Source: Nonomuraea corallina
GTDB lineage: Bacteria > Actinomycetota > Actinomycetes > Streptosporangiales > Streptosporangiaceae
Length of the DNA: 39,547 nt
Assembly (NCBI RefSeq): GCF_027620315.1
Contig: NZ_JAPNNL010000056.1
Span: 1-39,547 of the forward strand
Direction: 5' to 3'
The position numbers and the translations under genes were made by a program. Each line of letters opens with the position of its first letter. Position 1 is the first letter of the stretch. Of this stretch, positions 16,365 to 23,058 are shown one piece after another. The notes beneath the pieces are model-generated. The model did no database searches. It was not told where the DNA came from and saw only the letters and a program-made list of their open reading frames with translations.

Positions 16365-17021
16365 ATGGCCACGCAGGCCGATGTGTTCATTGACTACGTC
16401 TGCCCCTTCTGTTTCCTGGTCGAACCAGCGATCGAAGAGCTCAGGCGTGAGCGCGATGTGAGGGTGACGATTCGCCCGTTCGAGCTGCGTCCTGACTCAG
16501 TGCCCACCTTGCGACCGGAAGACGAGTACTTGCCGCGGGTATGGAAGGACGCGGTGTACCCGATGGCAGAGCGTGTCGGCCTGCCGATGACGCTGCCCTC
16601 GGTCTCGCCGCAGCCCCGTACCGAGAAGGCGTTCATGGTGCTGCAGCTCGCCCAGGAACGGGGCAAGGCCGAGGCCTACACCGAGGCGATGTTCAAGGCC
16701 TTCTTCCAGCAGGACCGGAACATCGGTGAAGACGAAGTGATCATCGACGTCGCCACCTCGGTCGGCCTCGACCGCGCCGAGGCGGAACAGGCACTCCACA
16801 GCGAGGAGCGCCGGGTTCGACAGCGTAGAGACCAGGACTACGCCGTGAACGTCGTCGGGATCGACGCGGTGCCCGGCATCGTCATCGGGGGGCACCTCCT
16901 GCGTGGGGTTCCGTCGGCGACCCGGTTGAAGAAGGTCGTCGACCAGCTCACCGCGCAGGAGGCGGGACACCGCGCTCCACGGGCGGAGAGCCGGCTATCC
17001 AGCGTTCGGCATCACCGATGA
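16365..17021 (+). CDS. DsbA-family (FrnE-like) thiol oxidoreductase
   Basis: A 218-residue thioredoxin-fold protein. The active site FIDYVCPFCFLVEPAIEEL puts CPFC at about residues 13-16. A helical insertion follows, and the cis-proline loop is GIDAVPGIVIGGHLLRG, with VPG next to the active site as in FrnE/DsbA proteins of the 2-hydroxychromene isomerase group. There is no signal peptide, so it is cytoplasmic. The ATG at 16365 follows GAAGGA at about 7 nt; an upstream ATG (16329) lies in the repeated box. The last ~20 residues (GHRAPRAESRLSSVRHHR) are unlike the family and run antiphase over an older reading frame. The C-terminus therefore probably continues into foreign sequence after a recombination. 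Confidence 0.85.
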   Translation: MATQADVFIDYVCPFCFLVEPAIEELRRERDVRVTIRPFELRPDSVPTLRPEDEYLPRVWKDAVYPMAERVGLPMTLPSVSPQPRTEKAFMVLQLAQERGKAEAYTEAMFKAFFQQDRNIGEDEVIIDVATSVGLDRAEAEQALHSEERRVRQRRDQDYAVNVVGIDAVPGIVIGGHLLRGVPSATRLKKVVDQLTAQEAGHRAPRAESRLSSVRHHR

Positions 17022-17157
17022 ACACCGGGCCGAACTGCTGCGCCCCTTGCCCGTCGCACGCGGCGACGAGCCGTTCACCCGCTTCCTGCACACCGCCATC
17101 ACCGCCGGGGACGCGCTCGCGCGTCCGGACACCGAATCGAGAGGAACACCATCATGA
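16975..17157 (+). pseudogene. 3' remnant of an unidentified gene formerly coupled to the SMR pair
   Basis: In the frame overlapping the end of the DsbA-like gene, an open stretch reads AGYPAFGITDEHRAELLRPL then PVARGDEPFTRFLHTAITAG and ends at TGA 17155-17157. Codon use is coding-like, and the TGA overlaps the SMR start as ATGA, the standard operon coupling. No start codon is available in frame. The simplest reading is that this is the C-terminus of a gene, perhaps a regulator, that headed the SMR operon and was cut when the DsbA-like gene was joined in front. The identity is not recognised. Confidence 0.5.
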
Positions 17158-17474
17158 GCTGGCTCTACCTGGCCATCGCCGTCATCTTCGAGATCGCCGT
17201 CGGCATCGCGGCGGGCAAGGCGCAAGGCTTCACGAGACTGTGGTGGACCATCGGCACCCTGGCCAGCGGCGCGATCGCCACCTTCTTCCTCAGTCTCGCC
17301 CTGCTGACCTTCGACGTCGGTGTCGGCTACGCCCTGTGGACCTCCCTGGCAGGCGTCGGGATAGCCGTCATCGGCGCCCTCTTCCTCTCCCAGCGCCTGA
17401 CCTGGCAGAAGCTCCTCGGCATTGCCGTCGTGATCGTCGGAGTCGTCGGCCTCAACCTCGCCGGAACCGTCTAG
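17154..17474 (+). CDS. Small multidrug resistance (SMR) transporter, subunit 1
   Basis: A 106-residue, four-helix SMR protein that exports small cations by proton antiport as a dimer. The essential membrane glutamate is in AVIFEIAVGIAAGKAQGF at about residue 13. Helix 3 has DVGVGYALWTSLAGVGIAVIG, and the end is LLGIAVVIVGVVGLNLAG. The start overlaps the stop of a remnant frame (ATGA). A second SMR gene follows 40 bp downstream, so the two probably form a heterodimer of the EbrAB/YkkCD kind. Whether the substrate is a quaternary amine, a dye or guanidinium cannot be told from sequence alone. Confidence 0.92.
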   Translation: MSWLYLAIAVIFEIAVGIAAGKAQGFTRLWWTIGTLASGAIATFFLSLALLTFDVGVGYALWTSLAGVGIAVIGALFLSQRLTWQKLLGIAVVIVGVVGLNLAGTV

Positions 17475-17514
17475 TTCCTGCTCATCCGATCACCGCGAAA
17501 GGACACGAATCCCC

Positions 17515-17913
17515 ATGGCCACCACATCACAGACCTTCACCTCGCCCGGCAAGGAAAAGAAGGCCGGCCCCTGGGCGGCACTGCTCCTGGCCGGAGCCTT
17601 CGAGGTCGGCTACGCCCTCAGCGTCAACGGCAGCCAAGGCTTCACCAACCCGGCCTGGTCGATCGTCGCGATCGTCTTCTTCCTGTTCACGCTGTTCTTC
17701 CTCAGCGTCGCCCTGAAGAGGATCGACGTCGGCATCGGCTACGCCGTCTGGGCCGGCATCGGTGCCATCGGAGCAGCGCTCCTCGGGCCGGTCTTCTTCG
17801 ACGAAACCCTCACCCCCGTCAAGGGATTCTGGCTGGCCGTGATCGTCGCCGGGGTGGTCTGGCTCAAACTCGCCGACAGCCCCAAACTCGAACGAGCCCG
17901 GGCAATGAACTGA
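17515..17913 (+). CDS. Small multidrug resistance (SMR) transporter, subunit 2
   Basis: A 132-residue SMR protein, longer than usual because of a polar N-terminal extension of about 18 residues (TSQTFTSPGKEKK) and a charged tail (SPKLERARAMN). The essential glutamate is in LLLAGAFEVGYALSVNGSQGF. The third helix carries DVGIGYAVWAGIGAIGAALLG and the fourth KGFWLAVIVAGVVWLKL. A GAAAGGA ribosome-binding site lies about 12 nt before the ATG. It is very probably cotranscribed with the upstream SMR gene, with the two inserting in opposite orientations. The long termini may fix topology. Confidence 0.92.
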   Translation: MATTSQTFTSPGKEKKAGPWAALLLAGAFEVGYALSVNGSQGFTNPAWSIVAIVFFLFTLFFLSVALKRIDVGIGYAVWAGIGAIGAALLGPVFFDETLTPVKGFWLAVIVAGVVWLKLADSPKLERARAMN

Positions 17914-18115
17914 ACCACACCACGACGACTCCCCGCGGTCGCGTTCGGCCGCTGCCCGCCAGGAACGTTCCCGCTGGCCGGCCGGACGCGCCGGAGTTCG
18001 GCGCCCCAATGGTGATGATGTATTGAGGCGGGCACGCAGGGGACTGTTCGCCGAGGTGCAAGGACACCGGCTGGCGCTGCTATCCGGCATAGTCGCGAGC
18101 TGACTCGGCAGGTCA
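17914..18115. other. Intergenic, possible short 3' gene remnant
   Basis: No intact gene is visible. A plus-strand frame at 18020-18103 reads VLRRARRGLFAEVQGHRLAL and closes at TGA 18101-18103. It resembles the tail of a helical protein but has no start or ribosome-binding site, so it may be another remnant in this patch. The last bases lead into the toxin-antitoxin promoter. Confidence 0.3.
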
Positions 18116-18135
18116 TGTACATAATCATGTACACT
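18116..18135 (+). promoter_or_regulatory. YefM-YoeB operator and probable leaderless promoter
   Basis: Two copies of TCATGTACA place TGTACA hexamers at 18116-18121 and 18128-18133, 12 bp centre to centre. This is the arrangement described for the E. coli yefM-yoeB operator, where the antitoxin and the antitoxin-toxin complex bind TGTACA cores. A -10-like TACACT (18130-18135) overlaps the second copy and ends 6 nt before the ATG at 18142. Binding would therefore block transcription, and the mRNA is probably leaderless. Confidence 0.75.
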
Positions 18136-18141
18136 GGTGGC

Positions 18142-18408
18142 ATGAAGGTGATGACCATGTCCGAATCGCGGGCCAACTATGCTGCCACTCTCGACGCCGT
18201 CATCGACGACCAGGAAGAAGTCCTCATTACCCGCCCCGGTGGGGAAGGCGTTGTCATGGTGTCTCAGCGCGAGTACGAATCGATGCGCGAGACGCTCTAC
18301 CTGATGGCCTCTCCTGTCAACCGCAGACGGCTGTCGGAAGCGGTCTCCCGCCTGGAGTCCGGTGGGGGCACTGTCCGCGAACTGGCGGATGAGGACCCCA
18401 TCCCGTGA
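18142..18408 (+). CDS. yefM: YefM-family antitoxin
   Basis: An 88-residue Phd/YefM antitoxin. The N-terminal DNA-binding fold is seen in MSESRANYAATLDAVIDDQE, VLITRPGGEGVVMVSQREYES and MRETLYLMASPVNRRRL. The acidic C-terminal tail (SGGGTVRELADEDPIP) would wrap the toxin. The ATG at 18142 gives MKVMTMSESRANY; earlier in-frame ATGs lie inside the operator, and a later ATG at 18157 is also possible. Its stop overlaps the toxin start (ATGA at 18405-18408). GC is clearly lower than in the flanking operons, suggesting acquisition by transfer. Confidence 0.92.
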   Translation: MKVMTMSESRANYAATLDAVIDDQEEVLITRPGGEGVVMVSQREYESMRETLYLMASPVNRRRLSEAVSRLESGGGTVRELADEDPIP

Positions 18409-18665
18409 AGATCGTCTTCGACGAACTCGCCTGGGAAGACTACTGCTATTGGCAGCGAGAAGATCGACGCATTCTCAAAAGGATCAACCAGCTGATCGCT
18501 GACATAGCCCGAAACGAGAACGAAGGCATCGGCAAGCCAGAACCGCTGAAGTACGAATGGTCCGGCTACTGGTCCCGGCGCATCACCTCAGAACATCGGC
18601 TCGTCTATCGCGTCAATGACGACAGCATCATGATTGCCGCCTGTCGCTATCACTACGAGAAGTAG
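18405..18665 (+). CDS. yoeB: YoeB-family toxin, ribosome-dependent mRNA interferase
   Basis: An 86-residue RelE-superfamily toxin that cleaves mRNA in the ribosomal A site. It aligns without gaps to E. coli YoeB. The catalytic residues fall at the same numbers: Glu46 in GKPEPLK, Arg65 in EHRLVYR and His83-Tyr84 in CRYHYEK at the C-terminus. WSRRITSEHRLVY and AACRYHY are close to invariant. The toxin therefore looks active. It is translated from the ATGA overlap with yefM, which keeps the antitoxin ahead of the toxin. Codon use is less GC-biased than its surroundings. Confidence 0.95.
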   Translation: MKIVFDELAWEDYCYWQREDRRILKRINQLIADIARNENEGIGKPEPLKYEWSGYWSRRITSEHRLVYRVNDDSIMIAACRYHYEK

Positions 18666-18924
18666 CGTCCGTCCGGCCAGGAACGTGGAACGCCTGGTAC
18701 AGGCAGGCAATCCCGCTTGCCGAGCAGCGCCCTACCACTGCGAGGACGTCCAGGGTGATTCCGAAGGGAGCCAGGGCAGGCGCGATGTCGAAGTCCACGC
18801 AGAGGTGCGTCACCGTCGCCCATGCGGATCAGTGTATCGATCATGGAGGCTCCACCCCTTGGTTGGTCTTGTACCTAGGGGTGGAGTTTTTCGCGTGGCT
18901 GGGCGAGGATGTCGCCGCGTTTCG
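18666..18924. other. Intergenic after toxin, no clear gene
   Basis: No convincing gene. A minus-strand frame from GTG 18813 (THLCVDFDIAPALAPFGITL onward, 61 codons ending at 18628) has coding-like third positions but overlaps the toxin 3' end. It has no clear ribosome-binding site, so it is left unannotated. A hairpin with a T-run lies at 18850-18891. Confidence 0.5.
18850..18891 (+). terminator. Hairpin with T-run, probable terminator of the toxin-antitoxin unit
   Basis: CTCCACCCC (18850-18858) pairs perfectly with GGGGTGGAG (18878-18886) across a 19-nt loop, followed by TTTTTC. The T-run makes it directional for the plus strand, 185 bp beyond yoeB. The long loop lowers certainty. The left arm overlaps a 10-bp match to the 3' end of tRNA-Ala. 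Confidence 0.6.
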
Positions 18925-19350
18925 TCAGGCCGGGATCTGCTTCTCGTGCCAGGTGTAGTAGAGGTAGACGCTGTCGGGCCCGGTCAATACGCCGTAGACC
19001 TGCCAGAAGCTGTTGGGGACGAGCGTGAAGCGGAAGACCTTGTCTCCGGGCCGGTCGTCCACGAACACTGTCTGTGTCTGGTTGGCCCAGCTCCGCACTT
19101 CGATCGTGAAGGTGGAGGTGTCCGGGATGTCGAGGCAGACCTCGTACGTGGTCTGTGACGGGTTGCCGTAACGGTAGGCGAAACCGTCCACCGCGGGCCT
19201 CTCGGCGTTGGTGATGGCGTAGCTCTCCACGGTCCGGGTGTACCCGCCTGCGGAGCAGTCGATCGCGGAGGCGGCGGCGGATGCGGGACTGATGCCGGTG
19301 AGTGCGGCGCCGAGGACGCCGGCGACGAAAACGGAGATGGTGCGCTTCAT
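18925..19350 (-). CDS. Small secreted protein, unknown function
   Basis: A 141-residue protein starting MKRTISVFVAGVLGAALTG, with a Sec signal cleaved near SPASAAASA. The mature part is beta-rich with two cysteines (AIDCSAGGY and YEVCLDIP) that could form a disulfide, and aromatic stretches FWQVYGV and VYLYYTWHE at the end. The start at 19350 is supported by GAGGAG 5 nt upstream; an open frame continues upstream but lacks coding character. No family recognised. The gene stands alone with about 130 bp of upstream space for a promoter. Confidence 0.75.
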   Translation of the reverse strand: MKRTISVFVAGVLGAALTGISPASAAASAIDCSAGGYTRTVESYAITNAERPAVDGFAYRYGNPSQTTYEVCLDIPDTSTFTIEVRSWANQTQTVFVDDRPGDKVFRFTLVPNSFWQVYGVLTGPDSVYLYYTWHEKQIPA

Positions 19351-19478
19351 GGCTCTCCTCTTCCGTTCAGTGGCTCTCCAACCAAGTAGTTGAAGTGTGA
19401 ACTGATTCTGACGTGACCGCCGGATCTTTACAAGCCCACGCAAATCCCCGTGTTTTCGGAGTAAAGCTGGTGATGCGG

Positions 19479-19937
19479 CTATCCGGAAGAAAGCGCGAGG
19501 AAGGCGCAGGCCAGCAGGAAGAGGGCCAGAACGAGACCGCGCTGCCGCCACGACAGGTGTGGCGCGCTGACCAGGACGGCCAGCGGGTAGGCGAACAATC
19601 CGGCGACCACGTTGACCGGGAAGCCGGCGAGTTCCCAGATCGGCACCAGGAAGAAGGGCGCCAGCATGGCTGGGAACCATGCCGGGCGCACCCGGAGGAG
19701 GTGCAGCAGCGGCCAGGCGACCAGGGCCGCCACCCAGTTGCTCACCGCCCAGGCGTCGGCCAGCAGGCCGATGCAGCCGAAGTGACCGCAGTGCGAGTCG
19801 TCGGACAGGGCGGCCGCGAGCAGCAGCCAGCCGAACTGGACGAAGGGCAGGATGACGCCGGCGAGGGCCGCGGCGACCACCCGCTCGGCGAGCCTGCCCT
19901 CGTGAGTGGGCGAGACTCCGGCGTCGTACGTATCCAC
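19479..19937 (-). CDS. Hypothetical five-helix membrane protein
   Basis: A 152-residue protein with about five hydrophobic segments: VVAAALAGVILPFVQFGWLL, AVSNWVAALVAWPLLHLL, FPAMLAPFFLVPIWELAGF, VNVVAGLFAYPLAVLV and RGLVLALFLLACAFLAL. A short loop after the first helix holds DDSHCGHFGC, two Cys and two His spaced like a metal ligand set, on the side opposite the N-terminus. The family is not recognised, and the metal idea is inference from that loop alone. Monocistronic by position. Confidence 0.7.
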   Translation of the reverse strand: MDTYDAGVSPTHEGRLAERVVAAALAGVILPFVQFGWLLLAAALSDDSHCGHFGCIGLLADAWAVSNWVAALVAWPLLHLLRVRPAWFPAMLAPFFLVPIWELAGFPVNVVAGLFAYPLAVLVSAPHLSWRQRGLVLALFLLACAFLALSSG

Positions 19938-20044
19938 GCCGTAAGCATGTGACCTGACCGTCTCACGACGCGCACGCGATGATCTCGATTCAGGTGGACA
20001 GCGGCCGGTGTCCTCAAGACCGCGGAGTGGTACGGCGGCCGGGA

Positions 20045-20971
20045 TCAGGTGATGTCGAGTACGGCCTTGCCGTGCAGGCGGCGCTCAAGGAGGGCCTCCA
20101 TCGCCTCGGCGGCCTTGGCCCAGGGGCCGCGCCAGGAGATCTGCGGGGTGAGCACGCCCGAGGCGACCTTGGCGGCGAGCCAGGTGAGGTCGGGGCCGAG
20201 GCCGGACTCGCCGGGCAGGTAGAAGGAGACGATCGAACGGTCGTGGCCGCGGTCGCCGGACAGCATCGCGTACGGGAAGGTCTCCCCCTCGCCGGTCACC
20301 CGGCCCACGGCGACGAGGGTGCCGCCGGGGGCGAGGCGGTCGTAGGCCGCGACGAGGTGGTGACCGCCCACCAGGTCGAGGACGCCGCACACCGGTTCGT
20401 CCACGTCGTCCGGGCCTGCCACCACCTCGTCGGCGCCGAGGGATCGCAGGGCGTCGCCGTGTGCGGCGGGGTCGCCGGTGGAGGCGACGACGTGGGCGCC
20501 GGCGAGCCGGGCGAGCTGGACGGCGTACCTGCCGACGCCTCCTGTCGCGCCGGTGATCAGCACCCGCCTGCCGAGGACCGGGCCGAGGCGGCGCAGGGCT
20601 CGCAGGGCCGAGAGTCCGGCGACGGGGATCGTGCTGATCGCGCCGGGGTCTGCGCCTTCCGCCACGGTGCCCATCATGCCGGTGTTCACCGCGCGCTGTT
20701 CGGCCCAGGCGCCGGCCATGCCAAGGGTGATGACCGGGGTGCCGGCGGGCGGGCTCGATCCGTCGTCGGCGGGTCGGACCACCACTCCGGCGGCGTCCCA
20801 GCCCAGGACTGCGCCCGCCGGCGCACCCTGCCGGGCCAGGGACGCTTCGCCGTGGTTGAGGGACGTGGCGGTCACGCGTACGAGAGCCTCGTCCGGCGCG
20901 GGGACGGGGTCGGGCGTCTCGCCCAGGCGGAGGCCGCCGGGGGCCGCGGGGTCGGTGATCAATGCGCGCAT
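20045..20971 (-). CDS. Zinc-independent MDR oxidoreductase (quinone reductase-like)
   Basis: A 308-residue medium-chain dehydrogenase/reductase. The N-terminal GroES-like half begins MRALITDPAAPGGLRLGETP and has SLNHGEASLARQG in place of the zinc-binding Cys/His of alcohol dehydrogenases. The Rossmann half has the NADPH loop ITGATGGVGRYAVQLARLAGA. The structural-zinc cysteines are absent, so it belongs with quinone oxidoreductase-like enzymes acting on alpha,beta-carbonyls or quinones. The ATG at 20971 has AAAGG about 7 nt upstream; an earlier in-frame start (20998) is less supported. A TetR gene is divergent 105 bp away, with a palindrome between the promoter elements of this gene. Confidence 0.9.
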   Translation of the reverse strand: MRALITDPAAPGGLRLGETPDPVPAPDEALVRVTATSLNHGEASLARQGAPAGAVLGWDAAGVVVRPADDGSSPPAGTPVITLGMAGAWAEQRAVNTGMMGTVAEGADPGAISTIPVAGLSALRALRRLGPVLGRRVLITGATGGVGRYAVQLARLAGAHVVASTGDPAAHGDALRSLGADEVVAGPDDVDEPVCGVLDLVGGHHLVAAYDRLAPGGTLVAVGRVTGEGETFPYAMLSGDRGHDRSIVSFYLPGESGLGPDLTWLAAKVASGVLTPQISWRGPWAKAAEAMEALLERRLHGKAVLDIT

Positions 20972-21012
20972 GGTGTGCCTTTCGTCAGAGCCTCTCATGG
21001 CCGATGACGGAC

Positions 21013-21070
21013 ACTATAACGCCACCGAGTGGCATAAACCTCCTGGAGGCGTTGGCGCATCGGTTACACT
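21013..21070. promoter_or_regulatory. TetR operator and divergent promoters
   Basis: GCCAC-CGA-GTGGC (21021-21033) is a perfect inverted repeat lying just upstream of a minus-strand -10 TATAGT (21013-21018) of the MDR gene, where a TetR dimer would block it. A second 11-bp palindrome, CCTCCTGGAGG, is at 21039-21049. On the plus strand TACACT (21065-21070) ends 6 nt before the GTG of the TetR gene, implying a leaderless message and supporting that start. Confidence 0.55.
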
Positions 21071-21076
21071 TGACTG

Positions 21077-21766
21077 GTGGACAGCACAGCACCGAGCCGC
21101 CCGGCCGTGCTCGCCCGCCGGGTGATGACCGAGGACGAGCTGCGTGACCTGCCGCTGCGCGAGCGCAAGAAGGCGCGGACCCGGCAGGCCCTGATCGACA
21201 CGGCGCTGGAGCTGTTCACCGAGCGCGGCTTCGACGGCGTGACCCTCGACGAGCTGTGTGACGCGGTGGAGATCTCCAAGCGCACGTTCTTCCGTACCTT
21301 CACCAGCAAGGAGGACGTGGCCGGCGCGCCCACGCAGGACCTGTGGATCGCGTTCCTCGACGACATCGAGTCCCGTGATCCGGCGGGCGCCACGGTCCTG
21401 ACGTTCCTGTGCGACGCGCTGCTGGCCGTCATCGACCGGATGCCCGCCGAGGGATGGACCCGCCGTGTCCTGCTCAACCTTCAGCTGGCCGAGAAGACCC
21501 CGTCGCTGGACGCGCACTGTCGTCACCTGTGCGACCTCATCACCCGCACCGCCCTCGACATCCTGACCCGCCGCTTCGACGTGCCGCCCGGTGACGATCC
21601 CCGCCTCCGCCTAGCCCTGGACATGGCGGTCGCGGCCTTTCACCACGCCCTGGAAGGGTGGGCCGCCGACCCGGCCGAGCCCACCCGCGCCTCCCTGACG
21701 GCCCGCATGCGCGACACCTTCGCCGCCGTCCCCGGCGCCCTGACCCTGACCCTCACGCCCCGCTGA
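21077..21766 (+). CDS. TetR-family transcriptional regulator
   Basis: A 229-residue regulator. The N-terminal helix-turn-helix lies at about residues 30-80: KKARTRQALIDTALELFTER then GFDGVTLDELCDAVEISKRT and FFRTFTSKEDV. The C-terminal ligand domain is all-helical and not diagnostic. It is divergent from the MDR oxidoreductase, the usual arrangement for a TetR that represses a neighbouring detoxification enzyme and responds to its substrate. GTG 21077 is chosen from the -10 spacing; ATG 21125 is an alternative. The last 14 bp overlap the convergent DNA repair gene. Confidence 0.9.
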   Translation: MDSTAPSRPAVLARRVMTEDELRDLPLRERKKARTRQALIDTALELFTERGFDGVTLDELCDAVEISKRTFFRTFTSKEDVAGAPTQDLWIAFLDDIESRDPAGATVLTFLCDALLAVIDRMPAEGWTRRVLLNLQLAEKTPSLDAHCRHLCDLITRTALDILTRRFDVPPGDDPRLRLALDMAVAAFHHALEGWAADPAEPTRASLTARMRDTFAAVPGALTLTLTPR

Positions 21767-22427
21767 CCACGCGCCCCTGCCGGCGCACGATCTCGTTGAT
21801 CCAGACGGGCGCGAAGGGGGACGTGCAGCCCGGGGGAGTCGGGTAGTCCTTGAGCACCTGCAGCCGCTCACCGATGTCGATGGCGCGGGCGCGGTGCTCG
21901 GCGTGATCGATGCCGATCTGGGCCAGGCAGTGGTTCATCGCCCACTGCAGGCGATCCGGGGCGTCCCTCATCTCCGTCTCGATGACGTCGAGCAGCCCCG
22001 CGAGGTCGAGGATCTCGGGCCTCTTCGTCACCCGTTCGGTGGTCAGCGCCCAGCCGGCGCTCGCGACCACGGGGTCCGGGTCGGCGAACCAGGCCAGGCG
22101 CAGCTCCTCGGCGTGCGGGTTCTTCTTGACCACGTAGTTCACGAGCCAGTCGTGGACCTTGGGCGTGCGCGCCTCGCGCAGCATGGCGTCCAGCTCGTCA
22201 CGCGCGAACGCCTTCGGGCGGCAGATCAGGATCGCCAGCAGCCTCGCGGCGGTGTCACCCGTCTCCCAGAGCCGGACCGCGAGCTCCTGCTGCGTCTTCA
22301 GCCGCTTGGCGAGCGCGCGCAGCTTGCCGAGGTTCACCCCGTGATCGTCACCGTGCTTCTCGTTGACCGCGCGTGTCTTCGGATCCTCCAGCGCCGCCAG
22401 TTCGGCCATCACCTCGGCCGGGGTCAT
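21753..22427 (-). CDS. DNA alkylation repair (AlkD-like) HEAT-repeat protein
   Basis: A 224-residue all-helical protein. The start MTPAEVMAELAALEDPKTRA and the blocks LGKLRALAKRLKTQQELAVR, LLAILICRPKAFARDEL and VHDWLVNYVV match the HEAT-like DNA alkylation repair family, which includes the DNA glycosylases AlkC/AlkD and structural relatives. Trp and Asp residues that could act in the DNA groove are present (LAWFADPDP, RLQWAMNHCLAQIG), but the catalytic set cannot be confirmed by eye. GGAGAG lies close to the ATG. A 12-bp AT-rich palindrome ACTTATATAAGT sits at 22476-22487 upstream. It converges with the TetR gene and overlaps its 3' end by 14 bp. Confidence 0.8.
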   Translation of the reverse strand: MTPAEVMAELAALEDPKTRAVNEKHGDDHGVNLGKLRALAKRLKTQQELAVRLWETGDTAARLLAILICRPKAFARDELDAMLREARTPKVHDWLVNYVVKKNPHAEELRLAWFADPDPVVASAGWALTTERVTKRPEILDLAGLLDVIETEMRDAPDRLQWAMNHCLAQIGIDHAEHRARAIDIGERLQVLKDYPTPPGCTSPFAPVWINEIVRRQGRVVSGA

Positions 22428-22475
22428 CTCGCTCTCCTGTCCGATAGCGTACGAGGGGTCACGGTCTCATCCGGC

Positions 22476-22487
22476 ACTTATATAAGT
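22476..22487. promoter_or_regulatory. AT-rich palindrome upstream of the AlkD-like gene
   Basis: ACTTATATAAGT is a perfect 12-bp palindrome, conspicuous in GC-rich DNA and about 50 bp upstream of the start of the AlkD-like gene. It contains a TATAAG that could serve as -10, and TTGACT abuts it on the minus strand. Function is not established. Confidence 0.35.
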
Positions 22488-22536
22488 CAAGGCTGATGGA
22501 GTCGGCCTCGGCCGGAGTCGACGGGGGCCCAAGCGG

Positions 22537-23058
22537 TCACGCCCGTCTCCTGACGAAGGAGCCGGAGTGGGCGGTGCGGATGGTGAGGCGGCCGTAGGTC
22601 AGCTCGCCGGTGACCCGGACGTGCGGCCCGCCGGCGAACCGGGAGCCGGGGACCTTGCACACCACGGAGCCCCACTCGGTGCGCACCCCGTCGACGTTCG
22701 CGCTCGCCCCGGCGGGCAGGATGATCGTGGCGCTGCCGAACGGGAGCCGGAGGTCGATCTCGATGTGCGGATGCCGGATGACCGCCCGGGACAGATCAAG
22801 CCGTACCCTGCCGTACTCGGAGCTGACGCGCAGGCGGCGCGGGACCTGCCAGTCGCCCGCTCGCCTGATGTTCCCGCCGGTGGTTTCGAGCAGGACCGCG
22901 TCGTCCGACAGGTCGGCGAGAATCGGCCCCAGGTCCTCCCAGGAGGTGGCGGTCAGGGCGAGTTCGAGGCGCTGTTCCAGCTCGGCGGGCTGGAGCCGGC
23001 CGTCCGCGTACGCCTGCTGGACCAGCTCCACCGCCGTCTCGCGCTCTGCGGGGGTCAT
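22537..23058 (-). CDS. DUF1707 protein with LiaF-like C-terminal domain
   Basis: A 173-residue protein with a DUF1707 (SHOCT-like) domain at residues 1-50 (MTPAERETAVELVQQAYADG, RLQPAELEQRLELAL). A beta-strand domain resembling the C-terminal part of LiaF/DUF2154 proteins follows: RLRVSSEYGRVRLDLSRA, IEIDLRLPFGSATIILPAG, SVVCKVPG and HVRVTGELTYGRLTIR. No membrane segment, so cytoplasmic. Its start overlaps the stop of the ABC permease (ATGA at 23055-23058), making it the last gene of a five-gene operon. LiaF-type domains act in sensing cell-envelope stress, so a sensor or regulatory role for the exporter is a reasonable inference. Confidence 0.85.
   Translation of the reverse strand: MTPAERETAVELVQQAYADGRLQPAELEQRLELALTATSWEDLGPILADLSDDAVLLETTGGNIRRAGDWQVPRRLRVSSEYGRVRLDLSRAVIRHPHIEIDLRLPFGSATIILPAGASANVDGVRTEWGSVVCKVPGSRFAGGPHVRVTGELTYGRLTIRTAHSGSFVRRRA

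Noticed and set aside
18628..18813. Minus-strand 61-codon frame overlapping the toxin end
   Set aside because: Third positions look coding, but it overlaps yoeB, has no clear ribosome-binding site and no recognisable relatives; mentioned only as an intergenic note.
15296..18856. Firm call of an integrated mobile element at tRNA-Ala
   Set aside because: No integrase, transposase or replication gene is present and the flanking match is only 10 bp, so it is kept as a finding rather than annotated as a mobile element.
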